Numbered from the stretch's first letter, positions 1 to 9,511 are shown. The stretch: DNA of 64,000 nt from Candidatus Saccharibacteria bacterium oral taxon 488 (GCA_013100805.1 CP040000.1:558001-622000); one strand, 5' to 3'. Program-made: numbers and translations. The notes: generated by a model not told the origin, from the letters alone.

Positions 1-118
1 CTACGTGACGACCACGAATACGATCAAGCATGGTGCCGTCGTCTTTCGACGAAACCGCAACTAGCAGATTAGGCGGAAAGCAGACGGGCTGATCTGCCGC
101 AATCATCGCGCCCGCCAT
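1..118 (-). CDS. Partial gene, possible laccase-domain (YfiH/PgeF-like) protein
   Basis: Only the first 39 or so codons lie in the window; the gene runs off the left edge. It can start at an ATG at 118 inside the end of ksgA, or at an in-frame ATG at 106 that overlaps the ksgA TGA as ATGA. The visible N-terminus reads FPPNLLVAVSSKDDG followed by TMLDRIRGRHV. This resembles the beginning of multicopper-oxidase-4 / polyphenol-oxidase-family (YfiH) proteins, where an early beta strand ends in a Ser-rich, DG-containing turn. That match is from memory of the family and rests on a short fragment, so the function is tentative. Translational coupling to ksgA is likely. Confidence 0.45.
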   Translation of the reverse strand, partial: MAGAMIAADQPVCFPPNLLVAVSSKDDGTMLDRIRGRHV

Positions 119-891
119 TCTTTGAGTATCCGCTGCCAATCCGCAATCGCTAAATCCTCGGCACGAGCATCAGGAGAAATATCAGCTTTTTTCAGCAACT
201 GTTCCGCGGCATCTTTACTAATACCCAGCCCGCCGCTCAGACTAGAGCGCAGCTTTTTACGCTTAGCCGAAAAACCAGCTTTGACAATGCGGAAAAAATC
301 TTTTTGGTCTTCAGAAGCGACCGGTGGTTCGGTGCGAGTCCTCAATACCACCACCTGCGAATCAACTTTTGGCAGCGGCGTGAAAAATTGCCGCGGCACT
401 TCAATGTCTAGTTCTGCCTGGGCAAATAGCTGCGTACTAACCGCCAAAATGCTCATTTCACCAGGTTCCGCTGCGATACGCTGGGCAACTTCTTTTTGTA
501 CCAGCAGTACTGCCAAACTCGGCTTATTTTCTGCCGTCATTAGTTTTTCGACAATTTTGCTGGTGATATAGTATGGCACATTGGCGACTACTTTATAGCC
601 CTTCGGCAGCTGATTCAAATCAAATTGTAAAATATCTTCATTGATCACTTCCAGATTTTTGCCAGGAAATTGCCCCGGTAACTTACGCGCCAAACCCCCA
701 TCAAACTCCACCGCCACTACGCGCTGAGCTCGCGCCAACAACCGGCTGGTCAATGTGCCAAGTCCCGGCCCAATCTCCAAGACCACATCACTCTTGCCAA
801 GTTCCGCCGCCTCGGCAATCTCCGCCAAGATTTCTGGGTCGCGCAGCCAGTGCTGGCCTAATTCTTTTTTCGGCCCAAGCGCTGACGCCAT
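103..891 (-). CDS. ksgA: 16S rRNA adenine dimethyltransferase RsmA/KsgA
   Basis: This enzyme dimethylates the two adjacent adenines in the 3'-terminal helix of 16S rRNA using S-adenosylmethionine, a late small-subunit maturation step in the cytoplasm. The 262-residue length is normal for the family. Visible motifs are GQHWLRDP near the N-terminus, the SAM-binding glycine-rich loop VLEIGPGLGTLT around residue 40, the acidic VEFD strand end, and the catalytic NVPYYITS (NxPY) motif around residue 105. Its ATG follows the TAG of the upstream DUF348 gene with no gap. The yabE/rpfB-like to ksgA order is also known from Firmicutes and Actinobacteria. Confidence 0.96.
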   Translation of the reverse strand: MASALGPKKELGQHWLRDPEILAEIAEAAELGKSDVVLEIGPGLGTLTSRLLARAQRVVAVEFDGGLARKLPGQFPGKNLEVINEDILQFDLNQLPKGYKVVANVPYYITSKIVEKLMTAENKPSLAVLLVQKEVAQRIAAEPGEMSILAVSTQLFAQAELDIEVPRQFFTPLPKVDSQVVVLRTRTEPPVASEDQKDFFRIVKAGFSAKRKKLRSSLSGGLGISKDAAEQLLKKADISPDARAEDLAIADWQRILKEWRAR

Positions 892-1950
892 CTAACGCCC
901 GTCCCCGTTCGTCCAGTCAGTCGCCAGGTCAAATCCATGCGGATGCCGAGCAGCAAACCCGCCAGTATCATACACCTTGCCAGGACCCATGCTGGTTTCC
1001 ACCACCGAACAGCGCGGATAATTACCATAATTCGCCGCCACCAAAATATAGCCATCCTTGTCCACCTTGGCGCCATCTGCCCGCACGGTATAGCCACCGC
1101 CGCCACACGCATTGATGACGACATTCATTGGCAGGTCATAATAAGTTTCGCGGTGCGCCACGCCGCGTGAATCAGTAAAGATATGCGCACCCTTTGACTT
1201 CGTTAGTGGATTTTTTGGCTTGGTGCCGACCACTTCGATTTGCTTTTTGGGCTGTTTGCTGATACGACTACTTATTTCCTTACGGCTGATCTCAACACCG
1301 CGCTCGGCCTGAGCCTGGTAAGTCACGGTACGAATACCCTTTTCGCCCAGCTGCTTAATTTCCTTGAAACCAATCGGCTGATTCGCATCCTTGATCTGCT
1401 CCACTGGGAAGTCAACGTCAACCTCCTCGGTCACGGTTCGCAGTGGCGCACGAGTAATGTTCATCAGCACGTTTGTCCCATCCAGCAGCATATTATCGCT
1501 CGTCATAAATTCAACCTTGTCCTCGACATATAGCGTGATCCCCGCGGCTTTGGCGATTCGCTGCGGCGTCTGCTCCGCTGTGGTAATATGTGAGCGCCGC
1601 GAACCATCAATGACCGTTACCGGCCGAGCCCGAAAAATTGTCACCGTAAATGTTGTTCCTGTTAGTTCCATGTCAATGTCTGGCTTGACAACGTCACGCC
1701 GCTCATCAACCGTTATCCGCGCCAGCTGTAACGCCTGGCGTACGGTGCGTGCTCGGGTCATGATCGTCTGCTCGCGGCCACGGTCGCGAATCGTCACCAG
1801 CCGCTCCGCTGACGACTGGGCATGATTGTCTTGTGCTTGGACAGGCTGAGATAGTAGTAAGCCAACCGTACCAGCCACGAAAGTTATGAAGCAGCCCAAT
1901 AGAACAACCGGCCGCCAGCCTTTCTCTATGTGCCATTTCCACCAGTTCAT
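892..1950 (-). CDS. Exported DUF348-G5-3D domain cell-wall protein
   Basis: A 352-residue exported protein probably acting on or in the cell wall. After a positively charged start (NWWKWHIEKGW) there is one hydrophobic segment at about residues 14-38. It is followed by two DUF348 (ubiquitin-like) repeats at about 45-165, a G5 domain at about 170-235, and a C-terminal 3D-type double-psi barrel whose conserved aspartates appear in VYDTGGF and GFDLATDW. Proteins with a 3D domain are thought to cleave or bind peptidoglycan. It is a paralogue of the next gene upstream (2007-3206), with the same repeat module but a different C-terminal domain. The start has no convincing Shine-Dalgarno site. Confidence 0.85.
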   Translation of the reverse strand: MNWWKWHIEKGWRPVVLLGCFITFVAGTVGLLLSQPVQAQDNHAQSSAERLVTIRDRGREQTIMTRARTVRQALQLARITVDERRDVVKPDIDMELTGTTFTVTIFRARPVTVIDGSRRSHITTAEQTPQRIAKAAGITLYVEDKVEFMTSDNMLLDGTNVLMNITRAPLRTVTEEVDVDFPVEQIKDANQPIGFKEIKQLGEKGIRTVTYQAQAERGVEISRKEISSRISKQPKKQIEVVGTKPKNPLTKSKGAHIFTDSRGVAHRETYYDLPMNVVINACGGGGYTVRADGAKVDKDGYILVAANYGNYPRCSVVETSMGPGKVYDTGGFAARHPHGFDLATDWTNGDGR

Positions 1951-2006
1951 TATTCTACTCAGTACCTAATTAACAGATGTATTATATCATATTTATCTAA
2001 TAATTA

Positions 2007-3206
2007 CTAGTACCACCCTCTGGCTTTACTGTGTGCCACTGCCTTCTCCCATGAGCCGTATCGCTTCATCACGTAACCATGCATCCAATTCAGCGAATCG
2101 ACTGGGTTGAGCGGATTTCCTGGTACTTTACTACATGGCAGTGCCTGTGCGAGACCGCAGGCGCCACTCCGGCTGCGAGCATTCGGATTCCAGCCACTTT
2201 CTTTTTGCACCAGCCACTCGGCATAGCCCCACTGGTCACGTGGAACGTTTGACGAAGATAGCCACTGATTTTTATTGCCACCACCAGTATATGGCATAGC
2301 AGCATTCTTTGTACCGATAATTTCAACTTGTTTTTTAGGCTGTTTTGTTATTTGACTAGCAAGCTCCCGACGGCTCACCTCCTTACCATTTTGCACCTCA
2401 ATCTCATAAGTCACCGTCCGCCGGCCCTTTTCGCCCGCCTCTTTCACCTCCTTGTGGCCCGTCTCGCGATTAGCATCCCGCACTGTCTCAACCGGAAAAG
2501 CGACATCTTCATCAGTGGTAATTGTCTGCTTACCGTTACGCCAAACATCCAGCCGCATACCACTGGTAATTGGCGCCTCGAGCGGCATTGATACGGTATC
2601 GTTGCTGGCCAGCTGTACATGCTTTTCCTTAAGTAGCGCGTCGACGGTCTTCGCGTGGGTGCGTACTTCAGCCAGTGACCCGTAGAGATTGAGCTGTAGC
2701 GGCGTCGCCCGCTTGATGGTCAAGACTGCATTCGTGCCGCTGGCAACCACGTTTTCGGCGGCATGAATATCGACAATATCCTCGCTATAGAGTTTGATCC
2801 CCGCCGCTTTGGCGATCGCCGTCGGGGTTTGCTCCGCCGTGGTTAGCCGAATACGCGCCTGACCATCGACTACCGTTACCGGCCGAGCCCGAAAAATATT
2901 AACGTTATATGAACTAGCGACCAGCTCTTCATCAAGTGCTGGCTCCACTACATCTCGCCGCTCATCAATGTCAATCCGCGCCGCCTTCAGTGCCTCGCGC
3001 ACCGTTTTTGCCCGAGTGATAATTGTTTTCTCGACTCCCTTGTCATAAACACTCATCAGACGCTGGCCGTCGCTCCGTGATGGACGCTCGGTACCCTGTG
3101 CCAGTGCAGCATCCGCCAGCTGGATCAATGTCACTCCAAGCACGAGCAAACCGATCAATAGAAAAATCTTCTTTGAATGGTAGCGAATAGATAAACTCTT
3201 TTCCAT
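2007..3206 (-). CDS. RpfB-like protein: three DUF348 repeats, G5, lysozyme-like domain
   Basis: The protein has the architecture of actinobacterial RpfB: a hydrophobic export segment at about residues 10-35, three DUF348 repeats, a G5 domain, and a C-terminal lysozyme/transglycosylase-like fold. In that fold QKESGWNPNARS supplies a candidate catalytic Glu and SGACGLAQALP follows. It probably cleaves glycan strands of its own or the host's wall. I prefer the ATG at 3206; an in-frame GTG at 3230 is also possible. A TATAAT box lies just beyond 3240, giving a leader of about 30 nt. Whether the last domain is a true Rpf or an Apf/SLT-type domain cannot be settled by eye. Confidence 0.85.
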   Translation of the reverse strand: MEKSLSIRYHSKKIFLLIGLLVLGVTLIQLADAALAQGTERPSRSDGQRLMSVYDKGVEKTIITRAKTVREALKAARIDIDERRDVVEPALDEELVASSYNVNIFRARPVTVVDGQARIRLTTAEQTPTAIAKAAGIKLYSEDIVDIHAAENVVASGTNAVLTIKRATPLQLNLYGSLAEVRTHAKTVDALLKEKHVQLASNDTVSMPLEAPITSGMRLDVWRNGKQTITTDEDVAFPVETVRDANRETGHKEVKEAGEKGRRTVTYEIEVQNGKEVSRRELASQITKQPKKQVEIIGTKNAAMPYTGGGNKNQWLSSSNVPRDQWGYAEWLVQKESGWNPNARSRSGACGLAQALPCSKVPGNPLNPVDSLNWMHGYVMKRYGSWEKAVAHSKARGWY

Positions 3207-3248
3207 AATCTCGCTCGTGGACAATACCACAAACTGCTATGTATTATA

Positions 3249-5348
3249 TCAAATTTTCTCTAATCTGGCGAATTCTACATTAAGCTTCTTCGTATTACCG
3301 TCATCAAATTGTACCGTCACCGCCATCCCGTCAACGTCCACCACCTCACCCGCACCAAATTGTGGGCTTCGCACCCGATCACCCATCTCTAGACCTACAT
3401 CATCAGCATAAAACACGTCATCAACTGGCGGCGCAGCAGGCGCATCCAAACCACCGCTCATCAGCCCCATCTCATCGAGAAATCGCGACGGCAGATTATA
3501 GCCAATCTGACCGAACTGCGTCCGTGAACTAGCACAGGTCACAAACAGCACCTCTCGGGCCCGCGTTATCCCCACGTAACAGAGGCGGCGCTCTTCCTCA
3601 ATGTCGTCCGCCTTGCCACTATCAAATACCCGCGCGTGCGGCAGGATCCCCTCCTCCAAGCCAGTCATAAATACCACCGGAAACTCCAGGCCCTTCGCGG
3701 CGTGCAACGTCATCAAGATAACCTGCTGATCCGCTTGGCCATCGCTTGATGACATCAGCGCCATGTCTTCGAGGAATGTCGATACATCAGCGTAGGCGCG
3801 CGCCTCGGCCACCAAAACACCGAGATTTTCCAGCCGCTCTTCGGCCTGCACACTGCCGTCATTCACTGCTTCGCCGTAGCCGGTCTGCTCAATAATTTGT
3901 TCGATAACCTCGGCCGGTGCGCCGTTCAGTAATTGTTGTAATTTTTGCAGCAATTGACCAAACACCCGCAGCGACTGCTTGGCGCGAGCGCTCAACCCTA
4001 CAGCCTCATCAACCGCCACCAGCCCCTCAATAATATTCCGACCCGACTGATCATTCCAGTCAAGAAATTTCGCCACACTCACCGCGCCGATACCGCGCTT
4101 TGGCAGGTTAACGATCCGCGCGAAGCTAACGCGGTCACTGGGTTGATATAATAACCGGAGATACGCCAGTGCGTCCTTGACGACTGCTCGATCCAGAAAC
4201 CGCAGACCACCCACAATCTTATACGGGACGTGCCGCTGACGCAGGGCGCGCTCTATGGCGTAACTCTGGGCGTTAGTGCGGTACAGTACTGCTATATCAC
4301 TATAGGCTCGACCCATCCTAGCCTGGCGATGAATTTCGTCGGCCACTGCTTGCGCCTCCTCGGCCTCGCTGTATAACTGCCACAGCTGCGGTGACATCCC
4401 ACCAACCGCTTCTGTCCACAGGTTCTTGTCGGTGCGCTGGGTGTTATGTTGGATTAAGTTATTTGCCACCGTTAAAATCGCGCCCGTCGAGCGATAGTTT
4501 TGCTCTAGTTTAATCACTGCCGCACCCGGAAAGTCACGCTCAAAGTTAAGAATATTGGTATAATCTGCGCCGCGAAAACTATAAATCGACTGGGCATCGT
4601 CGCCGACCACACAGAGGTTGCGCTCTGGACCGACTAGCAACTTGATCAGTGCGTACTGCACCGCATTAGTATCCTGATACTCGTCGATGAGAATGTGGCG
4701 AAATTGCTGCTGCCATTTGTGGCGAATATCAGGCGACTGGCGCAGTAGCTCCACCGCCCTGAGCAATAAATCATCAAAATCGAGCGCCCCGGCCCGGTGC
4801 ATAGCGGCCTCGTAGGCGGTAAATAATTCGGCAATTTGCTGCTTAGTGGGGCCGACCGCCTGCATCGTATACTCATCGGGTGAAAGCATGTCATTTTTTG
4901 CCGCAGAAATAGCCGCAGCGATGCGGCGCGGCTTGATATCGCGATCCGTCAGCCCGCGCGATTTCATTAACTGTTTGATCAGACCCAGCCGATCATCTTC
5001 ATCATAAATAATAAAATTACGACCGAGGCCAATTGACGCCCCGTCCATCCGTAGCAGCCGCACACAAATACTATGAAATGTCCCCATCCATGGCATAAAC
5101 CGTCGATCCGAGGCGTCTTCGCCCAGCATATCAGCCAAGCGCTGACGCATCTCTCGAGCAGCCTTGTTGGTGAAGGTCACCGCCAAGATGCGACTGGGAA
5201 AAATCCCTCGCTCCCTGATCAGATAGGCGATGCGATGCGTTAAGGTTTTTGTCTTACCACTCCCCGCTCCCGCTAGAATAAGCAGCGGCCCGTCATCATG
5301 CTGGACGGCTCGCCGCTGTTCGGAATTAAGCTCAGATAGGATATCCAT
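3249..5348 (-). CDS. pcrA: UvrD/PcrA-type superfamily 1 DNA helicase
   Basis: An ATP-dependent 3'-5' helicase used in nucleotide excision repair and clearance of replication obstacles. It is 699 residues long, typical of PcrA/UvrD. The Q-motif LNSEQRRAV opens the protein, then Walker A LAGAGSGKT (about residue 28), TFTNKAA (motif Ia), the DEYQDTN box (motif II, about residue 220), GDDAQSIYSFRGAD (motif III), and TLHAAKGLEF and VGITRARE (motifs V-VI). The C-terminal GDRV...GAGEVVDV segment is the Tudor-like domain that binds RNA polymerase in PcrA. Its start codon overlaps the stop of the upstream gene by one base (TAATG). UvrB and UvrC are also encoded in this window. Confidence 0.95.
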   Translation of the reverse strand: MDILSELNSEQRRAVQHDDGPLLILAGAGSGKTKTLTHRIAYLIRERGIFPSRILAVTFTNKAAREMRQRLADMLGEDASDRRFMPWMGTFHSICVRLLRMDGASIGLGRNFIIYDEDDRLGLIKQLMKSRGLTDRDIKPRRIAAAISAAKNDMLSPDEYTMQAVGPTKQQIAELFTAYEAAMHRAGALDFDDLLLRAVELLRQSPDIRHKWQQQFRHILIDEYQDTNAVQYALIKLLVGPERNLCVVGDDAQSIYSFRGADYTNILNFERDFPGAAVIKLEQNYRSTGAILTVANNLIQHNTQRTDKNLWTEAVGGMSPQLWQLYSEAEEAQAVADEIHRQARMGRAYSDIAVLYRTNAQSYAIERALRQRHVPYKIVGGLRFLDRAVVKDALAYLRLLYQPSDRVSFARIVNLPKRGIGAVSVAKFLDWNDQSGRNIIEGLVAVDEAVGLSARAKQSLRVFGQLLQKLQQLLNGAPAEVIEQIIEQTGYGEAVNDGSVQAEERLENLGVLVAEARAYADVSTFLEDMALMSSSDGQADQQVILMTLHAAKGLEFPVVFMTGLEEGILPHARVFDSGKADDIEEERRLCYVGITRAREVLFVTCASSRTQFGQIGYNLPSRFLDEMGLMSGGLDAPAAPPVDDVFYADDVGLEMGDRVRSPQFGAGEVVDVDGMAVTVQFDDGNTKKLNVEFARLEKI

Positions 5349-7474
5349 TACTTATAGTATAGCAGGAAAAAGTACGCCGCAGCACCGCCGCCAACGCCGA
5401 TAAGAGCAAAGAGAATGATCAATAGAATCGTCCCGATGCCAGATTTTTTCTTATCAGGCTGGAGCGCTTCCCCGGTGGCTGGCTGGCTGGCTGCCGCATC
5501 AAACATCGGCTCTGGATCTGGTGCGATCTCGTCACCGGCGGTGTATTGCTGAGGAATATCGCCCGGAGTGTGCGGTCGACGTGGCGTCTCATCAACTGTC
5601 TCAGCATCACTTTCGTCCATCGACTCAATCGCCATCAGCTCACTGTCTAGCTCCGATGTATCAGCGGCGGACTGCTTGGACGAAGCGCCTACCGATGTAG
5701 CATCTGCGTCGAGCTGCTCACTGACCTCGCTGGCTTCAATTTCATCAATGGTTGCTTCAAGACTCGTACGATCAGCAGCAATGTCAGTATCAGCCGCCTC
5801 ATCACGATGTTCTACTACCTCGTCTCCAGCCGCCGCATCCGTCACCAGATGATCATCATCGGCCGTCAACTCATCCATGGTCAGCCCTTCACTATCAGCT
5901 GCCTTAGCCGGAGCGTCCTCTGCCAGTAAGCCTTCCTCAATAAAAGCACTGTCGGTACTAGCCTCGGCTTCACTGGCCATCGATTCATAATCAGGCACGT
6001 CCTTGGTATTGAGCGACACATTGTCTGACGTTAGACCTTCGGCCACATGCGATGGATCGGGCTGTAGAACGAGACGTGGTGGTCGACGCTTGATCTCGCG
6101 ATCAGCTACCGATGAGTGAGCGGTGCTATCATCTGCCATCATATCACTTGACGTGTCCTCAGTAGTTTCAGCCATGTTAACACCCTGCTGGCCGTCATTA
6201 CCAGTCCGACCGGAGAGATACGAACCAGTCGGCTGAAGCGTCACGCCGGTGCGCGGCTGATGAATACCGTGTCCACGCATGACAGACGACGGATGTACAA
6301 CGTCCATGAAACGGCCAGACGGTCGACGCGAAATAGCTGGTGAGGGAGCGACAGTTGACTCGTTACCGCGTTCCGTATCCGAGGAATCGTCAGTTGGTTT
6401 TGCTGCTGACGTATCGGCCACTTTATCCTGCGGCGCGTCTGAGGCGGGTTGGTCGTCTGCCTTTTTATCTGGTGTTTTGATATCTGGAAATACCACAGCT
6501 GGTTTAGCCTCCGAGGCGGCATGTGGAAATCCATTGGCTTCCGTCGACGGTGAAGTCGTCTCCTCGGTAGATGATTTTTGTGGCAAAGTCGGTGGTTCAG
6601 TCCGTGACTTATCTTGTGGCTTATCATTATTAGGCTCTGGGGTTGTTGACTGGGTCGACGGTGCTGGCGTTGAAGTAGGCGACGGCGAGACAGGCGACGA
6701 GGTTGTCTTGAACGACGGTATCGGCTCGAGCGTTAGCTTCGAGACAGGCTTTGGCTCTGGCCTTGTAACAGAAATCAGGACAGCAGTCGGTACTGGTGTT
6801 GCCGCAGCCGCTGGCGGCACACTTGGAGTATCTGATGAGGTAGATGATTGTGTTGCCTCGGCTGGGACTACTGGTGGCTTACTCGTATCGTCACTCGTTG
6901 GCTCGGATACGGGTGCGGCTGATATGGTTAGGGTTGGAGATGCAGGCGCAGACACGGGCGTCGACGGCGGTGCTGGCGTCGCTGTTGGTGTAGCAGTCGG
7001 CGACGGAGGTGTTAGTGGCTTGATGGTCAATGGCGGAATCGGCGTTGATGGCGTGGTGGCGGGCAACGGTGGGGTTGACGAAGCAGGGGCCACTGGTGTT
7101 ACCGACGAAGACAGCGACGGCTGCATCGACGTCGGTTCCGGCTTCTCAATCGGCTGCGGCGCGGCGGCCACTGGCGCGCTCGGTGGCGTTGACAATGACA
7201 CCGCAGGTTGCGGCGCAACTGGCTTGGGTTGAGGGCTTGGCGGCGCGACCGGAGGTGTCGCCACTGGCTCAGGCTGAGAAGCGGGGGCGCTAGGTTGACC
7301 AGGTTCAGGCGACGACACGTTCACCGCATCTTCAGTGGCGCTAGTCGCAGATGTTGTCGATGTCGCCACGTCCGCATCAACATCAGCCGCCTGTTGAGCC
7401 GCTTCTTTTTCTGCCCGTTTTTGCATTAGTGATGTCACTGCCCGATCAAGTTCGTCAAAATCAATGTCTGACAT
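5348..7474 (-). CDS. Large Ser/Thr/Pro-rich tail-anchored membrane protein, unknown function
   Basis: No known family recognised. The 708-residue protein begins with a short charged helix-prone stretch (about residues 1-35). A very long low-complexity region rich in Pro, Ser, Thr, Ala and Val follows (about 36-335), then an acidic Asp/Glu/Ser-rich region to about residue 670. A single hydrophobic segment (about 677-703) sits after KKKSG, very near the C-terminus. There is no N-terminal signal, so the topology is either tail-anchored with the disordered part in the cytoplasm, or the reverse. It lies between pcrA and tpiA with almost no spacing, so it is probably co-transcribed. The opposite strand is open for long stretches because of composition, not coding. 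Confidence 0.75.
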   Translation of the reverse strand: MSDIDFDELDRAVTSLMQKRAEKEAAQQAADVDADVATSTTSATSATEDAVNVSSPEPGQPSAPASQPEPVATPPVAPPSPQPKPVAPQPAVSLSTPPSAPVAAAPQPIEKPEPTSMQPSLSSSVTPVAPASSTPPLPATTPSTPIPPLTIKPLTPPSPTATPTATPAPPSTPVSAPASPTLTISAAPVSEPTSDDTSKPPVVPAEATQSSTSSDTPSVPPAAAATPVPTAVLISVTRPEPKPVSKLTLEPIPSFKTTSSPVSPSPTSTPAPSTQSTTPEPNNDKPQDKSRTEPPTLPQKSSTEETTSPSTEANGFPHAASEAKPAVVFPDIKTPDKKADDQPASDAPQDKVADTSAAKPTDDSSDTERGNESTVAPSPAISRRPSGRFMDVVHPSSVMRGHGIHQPRTGVTLQPTGSYLSGRTGNDGQQGVNMAETTEDTSSDMMADDSTAHSSVADREIKRRPPRLVLQPDPSHVAEGLTSDNVSLNTKDVPDYESMASEAEASTDSAFIEEGLLAEDAPAKAADSEGLTMDELTADDDHLVTDAAAGDEVVEHRDEAADTDIAADRTSLEATIDEIEASEVSEQLDADATSVGASSKQSAADTSELDSELMAIESMDESDAETVDETPRRPHTPGDIPQQYTAGDEIAPDPEPMFDAAASQPATGEALQPDKKKSGIGTILLIILFALIGVGGGAAAYFFLLYYK

Positions 7475-7482
7475 AAGCCCCC

Positions 7483-8244
7483 CTATTCCTTATGCGCCTT
7501 TTTTACTATCTCTGTAAATTGATATGCGTCCAGACTCGCTCCACCGATCAATAATCCATCAAGTCCCGCCACCGCGAGGTAATCACCGGCGTTGTCAACC
7601 GAAACGCTGCCGCCATACACCACGCGCACCGCTTCGGCTGCTTCCTTGCCAAATAAATGCGTAATTTGCTGACGAATCACCTTGAGCGCCTTGGCAAGGT
7701 CACTCGGCTGCGCATACTCGCCGCTACCAATCGCCCAGACCGGCTCGTAGGCGATCACCACATGGTCTATCTCCTCGGCTGTGATATTCGCCAGGCCGTT
7801 TACAAGCTGATCCTGGAGCACCTCGCGCGTTTCACCCAGCGTCCGCTCGTGTGCCGTTTCGCCAATACAGAGAATTGGCTGCAGTCGATTGCGCAGCGCC
7901 GCCTGCACCTTGAAACGAATATCCTTGTCGCTCTCCATAAATATATGTCGCCGCTCGGAGTGACCAATCATGACATAATCAACCATGCCATGTAAATGCG
8001 ACGCTGGCACTTCGCCGGTGTACGGACCGTGGTCGCGCCAGTAGCAATTTTGGGCAGCGAGCTTGACGATCCGACGCTTAATTTGCAAGCTCAAACTTTG
8101 CAGTGTCAACATCGTTGGCGCCACCACCACCTCGACGTCGCGGTGTACCGGCAGCTGCTCCATCAGCTTATGTAAATACAAACTGGCCTCATGCATGGTG
8201 AGGTTCATCTTCCAGTTGCCGATAATGAGTGTTTTTTGCGTCAT
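7483..8244 (-). CDS. tpiA: Triosephosphate isomerase
   Basis: Interconverts dihydroxyacetone phosphate and glyceraldehyde 3-phosphate in glycolysis. The 253-residue TIM barrel has the N-terminal GNWKMN (catalytic Lys), GHSERRH (catalytic His region), CIGE, the catalytic-Glu motif AYEPVWAIG at about residue 165, and the phosphate-binding YGGSV and GLLIGGASL loops. Nothing essential is missing. It follows pgk with a 19 nt gap and forms a pyk-pgk-tpiA run of glycolytic genes, probably transcribed from the strong promoter in front of pyk. Confidence 0.97.
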   Translation of the reverse strand: MTQKTLIIGNWKMNLTMHEASLYLHKLMEQLPVHRDVEVVVAPTMLTLQSLSLQIKRRIVKLAAQNCYWRDHGPYTGEVPASHLHGMVDYVMIGHSERRHIFMESDKDIRFKVQAALRNRLQPILCIGETAHERTLGETREVLQDQLVNGLANITAEEIDHVVIAYEPVWAIGSGEYAQPSDLAKALKVIRQQITHLFGKEAAEAVRVVYGGSVSVDNAGDYLAVAGLDGLLIGGASLDAYQFTEIVKKAHKE

Positions 8245-8263
8245 AATGCTTATGTTTAGTGTA

Positions 8264-9499
8264 TCATTTTAGTCCGTGTGCGTCTAGTAAACTTTCCACA
8301 CCTGGTAATTTTTTACCGCTCATCAGCTCGAGGCTGGCCCCGCCACCGGTAGAAATATGCGAAAATTGCTTGCCATCATGTCCATCCCACCCAAGGACAA
8401 ACTCCGCCGTATCGCCGCCGCCAATGATTGAGGTAACGCCGCGATTTTGTACAATGGCTTCGGCGATCCGAGCCGACCCCCGGGCAAACAACGGATTAGT
8501 CGAATACCCCAGCGGCCCGTTCCAAATGACTGTTTTGGCCGAGGCAATCACTGAGACAAATTGTGCCATCGTCTCCGCACCAATATCTAGCGCCATCTCA
8601 TGCTCGCCGATCTCATCAACCGACACCTCACGACGATCACCTATCGTTTCTGGCGACGGCGCCACCGCCACATCACTGGGCAGCCGCAAGAACTGATCGA
8701 CCCGCTCACCACCAACTTTCTCGGCAGCACGGCGGTAGATGGCCGCTAGCACTTGTTCCCGATCCGGCTCAACCGTACTATGGCCCATCCCGTAGCCGCG
8801 ATAGGCGAGGAAGGTGTTGGCCATCGCCCCGCCGATAAGGATCGTGTCAGCTTTATCAATCAGCCGCTCAATCAGCGCAATCTTATCAGCAATTTTCACA
8901 CCGCCAATAATCGCCACTAGTGGTCGCGCTGGACGTGACATCGCTGCGGTTAGCGCAGTATATTCGTGCACCAATAGGTCACCAGCCAGCCCCGGTACGT
9001 ATAGCGTAATCGCATGGGTACTGGCGTGAGCTCGATGTACCACCGCAAAACCATCCTGCACAAAATAATCCGGCCGCACCGCCCGAGCAATTGCCCTGGC
9101 AAACACCGTATCGTCACGCGACTCCTCGTCATAAAACCGCAGATTTTCTAGCATCAGTATGTCGCCAGCCGCCATATGTCGCACTGCTTGACGCAGCTTA
9201 TCACCGACACAGCCATCAATAAACTGCACCGGCCGCCCGAGCAGCTCAGCCAGTCGACGCGCCACTGGACGCAGGCTGTATGCCGGATCGGCCCCCTTTG
9301 GCCGCCCGAGGTGACTCATCAAAACAATCTTGCAGCGTTGCTCTAATAGATAGCATAGAGTCGGCAAACTAGCACGAATTCGTAAGTCACCGGCGATCCC
9401 ACCAGTCGCCGTCAAGGGCACATTATAATCAACCCGCACCAGGACGGTCAGCCCGCGGAGATTAACGTCATGAATTGTTTGCTTGAAAAATCTGCCCAC
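8264..9499 (-). CDS. pgk: Phosphoglycerate kinase
   Basis: Transfers phosphate from 1,3-bisphosphoglycerate to ADP in lower glycolysis. Length 411 is normal. Visible motifs: VRVDYNVPL near residue 20, the substrate-binding SHLGRPKG at about 60, a modified DGFAVVHRAHAS (commonly DAFGTAHRAHAS), the hinge and nucleotide-binding IGGVKIADK and IGGAMANTF, and the C-terminal GGGDTAEF helix cap. The substitutions in the DGFAVVHRAHAS loop are mild and leave the Arg and His in place. It sits 12 nt after pyk and 19 nt before tpiA in the same orientation. Confidence 0.96.
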   Translation of the reverse strand: MGRFFKQTIHDVNLRGLTVLVRVDYNVPLTATGGIAGDLRIRASLPTLCYLLEQRCKIVLMSHLGRPKGADPAYSLRPVARRLAELLGRPVQFIDGCVGDKLRQAVRHMAAGDILMLENLRFYDEESRDDTVFARAIARAVRPDYFVQDGFAVVHRAHASTHAITLYVPGLAGDLLVHEYTALTAAMSRPARPLVAIIGGVKIADKIALIERLIDKADTILIGGAMANTFLAYRGYGMGHSTVEPDREQVLAAIYRRAAEKVGGERVDQFLRLPSDVAVAPSPETIGDRREVSVDEIGEHEMALDIGAETMAQFVSVIASAKTVIWNGPLGYSTNPLFARGSARIAEAIVQNRGVTSIIGGGDTAEFVLGWDGHDGKQFSHISTGGGASLELMSGKKLPGVESLLDAHGLK

Positions 9500-9511
9500 C
9501 CTTTTCTCGTC

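Noticed and set aside
6279-7232. Long plus-strand open frame of about 317 codons opposite the Ser/Thr/Pro-rich gene
   Set aside because: Gly/Val/Ser-rich translation without domains; it exists because the biased codons of the minus-strand gene avoid stops on the other strand.
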